Assembly (NCBI GenBank): GCA_045596905.1
Contig: JAZODG010000024.1
Span: 1 to 19,421, forward strand
Direction: 5' to 3'
From: RGIG1681 sp045596905
GTDB lineage: Bacteria; Bacillota; Clostridia; Christensenellales; UBA1242
Length of the DNA: 19,421 bases
The notes beneath the pieces are model-generated. The model was not told the DNA's origin. It did not search any database and saw only the letters and a list, made by a program, of their open reading frames with translations. Below, piece by piece: positions 15,207-19,421 of this stretch. Both the position numbers and the translations under genes were made by a program. How positions within the stretch are numbered: the stretch's first letter is position 1; each line of letters starts with the position of its first letter.

Positions 15207-17786
15207 TTATAAACTCCCATTATCTTTTTTAGGTCTGCCTCTTGGCCTTTTTGGCTTACTAGCAAGTTCTGGGTCAATTGGTTTTCTTGGTCTTCCCTTT
15301 GGTCTCTTTGGTTTATTGAGCTCTTCTGGGTTAACCGGTTTTTTTGGCCTTCCCTTTGGTCTCTTTGGTTTATTGAGTTCTTCTGGGTCAACTGGTTTTC
15401 TTGGTCTTCCCTTTGGTCTCTTTGGTTTGTTAATTTCTTCTGGGTCAACCGCTTTTCTTGGTCTTCCTCTTACCTTTTTTGGGGGTTCTTTTGTTTCAGA
15501 CTTAGCAGTTGTTTGTTTTTTTTCTTTAACTGCTAAGTCTTGTTTAATGCTCTTTTTGAGAGTTTCAATAACTTCGTTTAAGTTTAAAAGAGCAATAAGT
15601 TCATTCAATATATCAAGAATATTTCTTTCTTCTTGTTCTTTTTGTTTTTTCTTTTTGTTTTCTTTTTCAATTTCACCTTCAAGTTCTTTGATTATTTCAT
15701 CAACAATCTTATAGTTAACTTCGAAGGAATATTTTGGTTTTTTATAATCAGGTGTCAAATTTTCAGGAACAAACTTTTTATTCATATCGTCTTTTGTTAA
15801 AAGGTTCTTTCCTGCAGTTTTTGCTTCGATTATTTTTGAAACAATATTTTTTGCTTCAATTGAAGAACTGTTTCTGTGAGTTTGTTCTTCTTCTAATGAT
15901 TGGAACTTTGAAGTGATTACTGTTGAGAAATCTCTCTTTTTGAAATATACAGCTGAGTTTGGTTCAAGTGTAAGTTCAATTGAGTTTTCAAAACCGTTGC
16001 ATCTAACAGCATAACTTTCGATTGTGCCGTAATGTCTTCCATTTCCACCATAAGCAGAAAGATTTGAGTTAAACAATTCTTCATAACGTCCAGCATCAAG
16101 ACCAACTCTATAATGTTCTCTTCTAACTGGTGAGAAGTTTGCGATGCAAACAATTGTTTCCCCGGCTTTATTTTTTCTTTCAAAAGCAACAATGTTGTTT
16201 TCGTTATCATCAGGAGTGAGCCATCTGAAGCCTTCCCATGAATAATCGATTTCAAAAAATTCACTATTGTTTTTGTAGATATGGTTGAGTTGTTTTGTAA
16301 ACTCATGCATCTTTTTATGTTTTTCAAAATCAAGAAGCATGAAGTCAATACCCTTATCGTTATTCCATTCATCAAACTGTGCAAATTCATTGCCCATGAA
16401 TGAAAGCTTTTTACCTGGGTGAGCATACATATACATTAAGAATGTTCTCATCAAATCAAATCTTTGATTATATTCACCATACATTTTGTTAAGAAGTGAA
16501 CGTTTGCCATAAACAACTTCGTCATGTGAGATAGGCAAAATAAAGTTTTCTGAGAATGCATAGAACATTGAGAATGTAAGTTTTGTGTGGTTGTCTTTTC
16601 TGAAGAATGGGTCAAGTTCAACATAAGAAAGTGTGTCATTCATCCAACCGATATTCCATTTATAGTTAAAGCCAAGTCCACCGATATAGTCTGGCTTTGT
16701 AACCATTGGCCATGCAGTTGATTCTTCAGCAATCATGAGTGCACTTGGGAACTCTGTTAAAACTGCTGAGTTTAATTTTCTCAAGAATGCAATAGCTTCA
16801 AGGTTTTTGTTTTCACCAAATTCGTTTGGTGTCCAGTTTCCGTTCTGTCTGTCATAATCAAGATATAACATTGAAGCAACAGCATCAACACGAAGACCAT
16901 CAACGTGATATTTGTCTAAGAAGAATATTGCTGAAGAAATTAAGAATGATTGAACTTCGGTTCTGCCATAATCAAAACGACGTGTTCCCCATGTTTCAAA
17001 TTCTCTTCTGTCTTCCCCATGACTTTCATATAAATAGTCACCGTCCCATTCAATCAAACCATGTTCGTCTTTTGGGAAGTGTCCTGGAACCCAATCAACA
17101 ATAACACCAATGTTATTTTCGTGACATTTATTGATAAAATATCTAAAGTCATCTGGAGTTCCAAATCTGCTTGTAACTGCAAAATAGCCAGTTACTTGAT
17201 AACCCCAACTTCCATCGAATGGAAATTCTGTTAATGGCATACATTCAATGTGAGTGTAACCCATTTCAATAACATATGGAAGAAGTTCATCAGCAAGTTC
17301 TCTGTATGTATAATCTCTGCCGTCTGGGTGTTTTTTCCATGAGGCAAAGTTAACTTCATAAACGTTCATTGGTTTTTCAAAATGATTTTCTTGAGATTTG
17401 ATTTCATAATATTTTTTATCAGACCAATCATAATCTTTCAAATCATAAACCTTTGAAGCTGAACCCCATCTATTTTCACTATGGAATGCAAATGGATCGG
17501 CTTTGAATAATGTTTTGTTGTCTTTGGTTAAAATTTGATATTTGTAGTTTTCATAATCAGAAACTTTTTCAACAAACACTTCCCAGATATCTGAACCTTC
17601 AATCTTTGAGAGTTTGTGAGCTTCACTATTCCAACCATTAAAGTCACCAACAACACTAATTGATACTGCATTTGGAGACCAAACTCTAAACCAAGCCCCA
17701 CCATTTTCTACATGACAACCCAAAAGGTTGTATGCATGGTAATATGTTCCTTGATGAAATAAATAAATTTCCTTTGATTTTTCCAT
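15207..17786 (-). CDS. glgB: 1,4-alpha-glucan branching enzyme with AT-hook-like C-terminal tail
   Basis: This enzyme makes alpha-1,6 branches in glycogen. Residues 20-115 form the N-terminal CBM48-like domain (FRVWSPNAVSISVVGDFNGW, 33-52). The GH13 barrel has DWVPGHF (231-237), DGLRVDAVASMLYLDY (296-311, nucleophile Asp301), MIAEESTAWP (351-360, Glu354) and LPISHDEVVYGKRSL (417-431). The beta C-terminal domain ends near YFKKRDF (614-620). The usual bacterial enzyme stops about there, but this one continues to 859. Residues 621-700 are mixed, 700-760 are strongly charged and helical, and 770-859 hold five GRP cores (Gly at 774, 793, 812, 831 and 850) in 19-residue repeats. Basic KPKRPKGRPRKP alternates with acidic DPEEL. 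The tail resembles tandem AT-hooks. It is the second gene of the operon, 11 bp after malQ, with AAAGGA before the ATG. Confidence 0.95.
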   Translation of the reverse strand: MEKSKEIYLFHQGTYYHAYNLLGCHVENGGAWFRVWSPNAVSISVVGDFNGWNSEAHKLSKIEGSDIWEVFVEKVSDYENYKYQILTKDNKTLFKADPFAFHSENRWGSASKVYDLKDYDWSDKKYYEIKSQENHFEKPMNVYEVNFASWKKHPDGRDYTYRELADELLPYVIEMGYTHIECMPLTEFPFDGSWGYQVTGYFAVTSRFGTPDDFRYFINKCHENNIGVIVDWVPGHFPKDEHGLIEWDGDYLYESHGEDRREFETWGTRRFDYGRTEVQSFLISSAIFFLDKYHVDGLRVDAVASMLYLDYDRQNGNWTPNEFGENKNLEAIAFLRKLNSAVLTEFPSALMIAEESTAWPMVTKPDYIGGLGFNYKWNIGWMNDTLSYVELDPFFRKDNHTKLTFSMFYAFSENFILPISHDEVVYGKRSLLNKMYGEYNQRFDLMRTFLMYMYAHPGKKLSFMGNEFAQFDEWNNDKGIDFMLLDFEKHKKMHEFTKQLNHIYKNNSEFFEIDYSWEGFRWLTPDDNENNIVAFERKNKAGETIVCIANFSPVRREHYRVGLDAGRYEELFNSNLSAYGGNGRHYGTIESYAVRCNGFENSIELTLEPNSAVYFKKRDFSTVITSKFQSLEEEQTHRNSSSIEAKNIVSKIIEAKTAGKNLLTKDDMNKKFVPENLTPDYKKPKYSFEVNYKIVDEIIKELEGEIEKENKKKKQKEQEERNILDILNELIALLNLNEVIETLKKSIKQDLAVKEKKQTTAKSETKEPPKKVRGRPRKAVDPEEINKPKRPKGRPRKPVDPEELNKPKRPKGRPKKPVNPEELNKPKRPKGRPRKPIDPELASKPKRPRGRPKKDNGSL
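15232..15470 (-). repeat. 57-bp in-frame tandem repeat encoding the GlgB AT-hook-like tail
   Basis: Units begin at 15232, 15289, 15346, 15403 and 15460, exactly 57 bp apart; four are complete and the fifth is partial. By hand comparison, units 15289 and 15346 differ at 5 of 57 positions and units 15346 and 15403 at 6 of 57; the 15232 unit is more diverged. The period is a multiple of three, so copy changes keep the frame. Each unit encodes one GRP(R/K)K core and one DPEE-type spacer. Confidence 0.93.
15505..15930 (-). other. GlgB linker region between catalytic body and repeats
   Basis: This encodes about residues 620-760, which have no counterpart in ordinary GlgB. The first part (SLEEEQTHRNSSS...) looks disordered. 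Residues 642-705 contain short helical stretches and a proline/lysine segment (DYKKPKYSFEVNYKIVDEIIKELEGEIEKEN). Residues 709-720 are nearly all Lys, Gln and Glu, followed by a hydrophobic amphipathic helix (ILDILNELIALLNLNEVIETLKKSI, 723-747) that could mediate oligomerisation. A Lys/Thr/Glu hinge then leads into the repeats. No known domain is recognised. Confidence 0.6.
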
Positions 17787-17797
17787 TCTCTTTTCCT

Positions 17798-19240
17798 TTA
17801 TCTATTTTTTATTTTTATTAAATTTTTGAGATATTTGTTATACTCTACATCTGCATAGTTTGGATTAAGTTTATATATCCAGTTTCCTTCACAAGTTCCA
17901 GGCGTGTTGATTCTTGATTCACTACCTTCTAACAAAATGTCTTGCATTGTTAAGATACAAACATTTGAGTTTGTTGAAAGCAAGTTATCAATAGCAATCT
18001 TTGTTACTATATCACTGCCAACACTTTTTGAAATATGGAAGTATTCGCAGAACTTGTTTTTCTTTTCAACATTATCTAAGAATCCAACAAATGTGTCATT
18101 GTCATGAGTTCCAAGATATGCAACACTGTTCTTTTCATAATCATGTGGCATGTGTGCATTTTTGGTGTTATAGTCAAATGCAAATTGCATAACCTTCATA
18201 CCAGCAAGACCCGTTCTTCTTCTAAGTGCCTTAACAGCATATGAAATTTCACCCAAGTCTTCAAGAATCAAGTTTTTGATTCCGTTGGCATAAAACTCTT
18301 CAAAAATATCCATTCCTGGACCTTTTATCCACACACCATTCTTAACTGTTTTGTCACCATAAGGAACAGCAAAGAATGATTCCAAACCACGGAAGTGATC
18401 AATACGAATAAAGTCATATAATTTTGACAAGTGTTTGATTCTATTAACCCACCAATCATAATGAGTTTTCTTCATATATTCATAGTCATAAAGTGGATTG
18501 TTCCAAAGCTGACCGTCTGGATTGAAATAATCTCCAGGAACACCTGCAACGTATGTTGGCAAACCATTTTCGTCAAGCATAAAGTTCTTTTTGCTAGCAT
18601 ACATATCAACGCTATCCATTGAACAATAAATTGGAACGTCTCCAATAATTTTTATGCCCTTTGAATTTGCATAGTCTTTAAGTTTCTTCCATTGTGAGAA
18701 GAAAAGATATTGCAAGAATATATGATAAATAATCTCTTCTGAGTGAGATTGAATATACTCAATGGTTTCAGGTGACTCAGGGTCTTTATATTTCTTTGGA
18801 AACTTTGTGTAACCAACCCCAAGTTCATCTTTAAGAACCATGTATATTGCATAGTCATAAATCCATTTGTCATTTTCTTCAATAAACTTATCCATGTTTG
18901 TTGCATAATAAAGTTTACTAAAACAATAACGAAGGGCTTCCATTTTTCTCTTTTTATATTCTGGGAATGGCAATGTGTTATCTAGTTTAAAAAATGAAAG
19001 TTCATCATCTGACAAAATCTTTTCTATGTCGATATAGAGTGGTTCACCAGCAAAAGCTGAAACACTGCTGTATGGAGAACCCATATCATCAACAATACCA
19101 AGTGGCAAAATTTGCCAATATTTCATACCTAAATCGCTTAAATAATCAACAAATTCATATGCTTCATGAGAAAAGCAACCAAAACCATATTCGTTTGGTA
19201 AAGCTGATATTGGTAATAAAATTCCACAACCTCTTTCCAT
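17798..19240 (-). CDS. malQ: 4-alpha-glucanotransferase (amylomaltase, GH77)
   Basis: This enzyme disproportionates maltodextrins by moving glucan segments between chains, releasing glucose and recycling the short oligosaccharides left by the phosphorylase. The 480 residues begin with RGCGILLPISALPNEYGFGCF (3-23), typical of GH77, and include GDVPIYCSMDSVD (about 199-211), FIRIDHFRGLESF with the nucleophilic Asp, NLILEDLGEIS with the acid/base Glu, and YLGTHDNDT with the third carboxylate. No signal peptide is present and length is normal. It is the first gene of the glycogen operon, about 37 bp after a good promoter, with a rather weak AAAAGGCG Shine-Dalgarno. Its stop is 11 bp before the glgB start. 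Confidence 0.95.
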   Translation of the reverse strand: MERGCGILLPISALPNEYGFGCFSHEAYEFVDYLSDLGMKYWQILPLGIVDDMGSPYSSVSAFAGEPLYIDIEKILSDDELSFFKLDNTLPFPEYKKRKMEALRYCFSKLYYATNMDKFIEENDKWIYDYAIYMVLKDELGVGYTKFPKKYKDPESPETIEYIQSHSEEIIYHIFLQYLFFSQWKKLKDYANSKGIKIIGDVPIYCSMDSVDMYASKKNFMLDENGLPTYVAGVPGDYFNPDGQLWNNPLYDYEYMKKTHYDWWVNRIKHLSKLYDFIRIDHFRGLESFFAVPYGDKTVKNGVWIKGPGMDIFEEFYANGIKNLILEDLGEISYAVKALRRRTGLAGMKVMQFAFDYNTKNAHMPHDYEKNSVAYLGTHDNDTFVGFLDNVEKKNKFCEYFHISKSVGSDIVTKIAIDNLLSTNSNVCILTMQDILLEGSESRINTPGTCEGNWIYKLNPNYADVEYNKYLKNLIKIKNR

Positions 19241-19421
19241 TTTTTTCGCCTTTTATTTCATTATTTTTACATATTTATTTTACCTTATTTTTATATTTAT
19301 GTAAAATATTTTTTAATGATTATTCTATATTTTTCTTATATTTTTTTAAGACTTTATATTTTATATAAAAAATACAAAAATAATAACCAAAATATTAAAA
19401 TTAAATACAAAAAAAATAAAG
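19241..19421 (-). other. Extremely AT-rich upstream region of the glycogen operon
   Basis: By hand count only 19 of these 181 bases are G or C. It contains A- and T-tracts and the operon promoter. I see no gene, terminator, CcpA-type (cre) operator or riboswitch-like fold. The region may continue beyond the right edge. Confidence 0.6.
19277..19305 (-). promoter_or_regulatory. Promoter of the malQ-glgB-glgA-glgP-amylase operon
   Basis: On the minus strand, TTTACA (19305-19300), a 17-bp spacer and TAAAAT (19282-19277). The transcription start should lie about 30 bases before the malQ ATG. It is the only good -35/-10 pair found in this gap, although its AT content produces many partial matches. 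Confidence 0.6.

Noticed and set aside
15185..15448. Minus-strand frame with NQRDQRE repeats
   Set aside because: It is a shifted-frame reading of the same 57-bp repeat inside glgB, with no independent start signal. It runs into the glgA start region by chance.
15232..15470. 57-bp repeats as a CRISPR array or intergenic repeat
   Set aside because: The units are contiguous without unique spacers and are fully in frame within glgB.
14974..15714. Long plus-strand frame with repeated hydrophobic LGLPFGLFGLLSSSG units, looking like a repetitive membrane protein
   Set aside because: It is antisense to glgA and glgB, and its repeats are the reverse strand of the 57-bp unit, whose length is a multiple of three and so keeps all frames open. 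There is no convincing Shine-Dalgarno or promoter.
19241..19421. AT-rich right end as a replication origin or attachment site
   Set aside because: No DnaA boxes, iterons, tRNA or direct-repeat borders are visible; a promoter for malQ explains the region sufficiently.

Overview
The window is AT-rich, densely packed bacterial DNA that uses the standard code. Purine-rich Shine-Dalgarno sites, a class III fructose-1,6-bisphosphatase, a BcrA-type peptide-export ABC module and a single glycogen operon all point to a low-GC Firmicute, most likely an anaerobic, uncultured clostridial or related gut lineage. The lineage is inferred from gene content and style only. No rRNA, tRNA, insertion sequence, CRISPR array, phage gene or replication origin was seen.

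Left part (1-3896). A minus-strand operon starts with a small charged protein of unknown function (3143). It continues with two paralogous ATPase-permease pairs of the bacitracin/lantibiotic ABC transporter type; the last permease runs off the left edge. A TetR-family regulator (3348-3896) is divergent from it. Their shared 204-bp gap holds three copies of TGTTGGAATAAT, one of them inside an 8-bp-arm inverted repeat at the operon's predicted transcription start, which suggests local autoregulation.

Middle part (3905-9490). Four separate transcription units are bounded by clear hairpin terminators: class III fructose-1,6-bisphosphatase (fbp, minus), an alkaline-phosphatase-superfamily phosphodiesterase (minus), a sugar-nucleotidyltransferase-like protein (plus), and a 377-residue protein I do not recognise (plus). 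Most have a good sigma-A-type promoter.

Right part (9489-19240). A five-gene minus-strand operon, malQ-glgB-glgA-glgP-GH13 amylase, has gaps of 2 to 31 bp. It runs from a TTTACA-17-TAAAAT promoter to a bidirectional terminator at 9461-9490. It covers glycogen elongation (GlgA), branching (GlgB), phosphorolysis (GlgP), maltodextrin disproportionation (MalQ) and endo-hydrolysis or possibly debranching (GH13). No ADP-glucose pyrophosphorylase (GlgC/GlgD) is present in the window. Fbp (gluconeogenesis) and the nucleotidyltransferase could feed sugar phosphates towards this pathway, but nothing here shows they are co-regulated.

The most striking observation is the branching enzyme. Its normal catalytic body ends near residue 616. 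It is followed by about 240 extra residues: a charged, partly helical linker and then five AT-hook-like (K/R)GRP(R/K)K motifs spaced exactly 19 residues apart, encoded by a 57-bp tandem repeat. A glycogen-building enzyme with a multivalent AT-hook-like tail, in an AT-rich genome and behind a roughly 90% AT upstream region, is unexpected. It raises the possibility of a physical link between glycogen and the nucleoid, or of DNA-based autoregulation.
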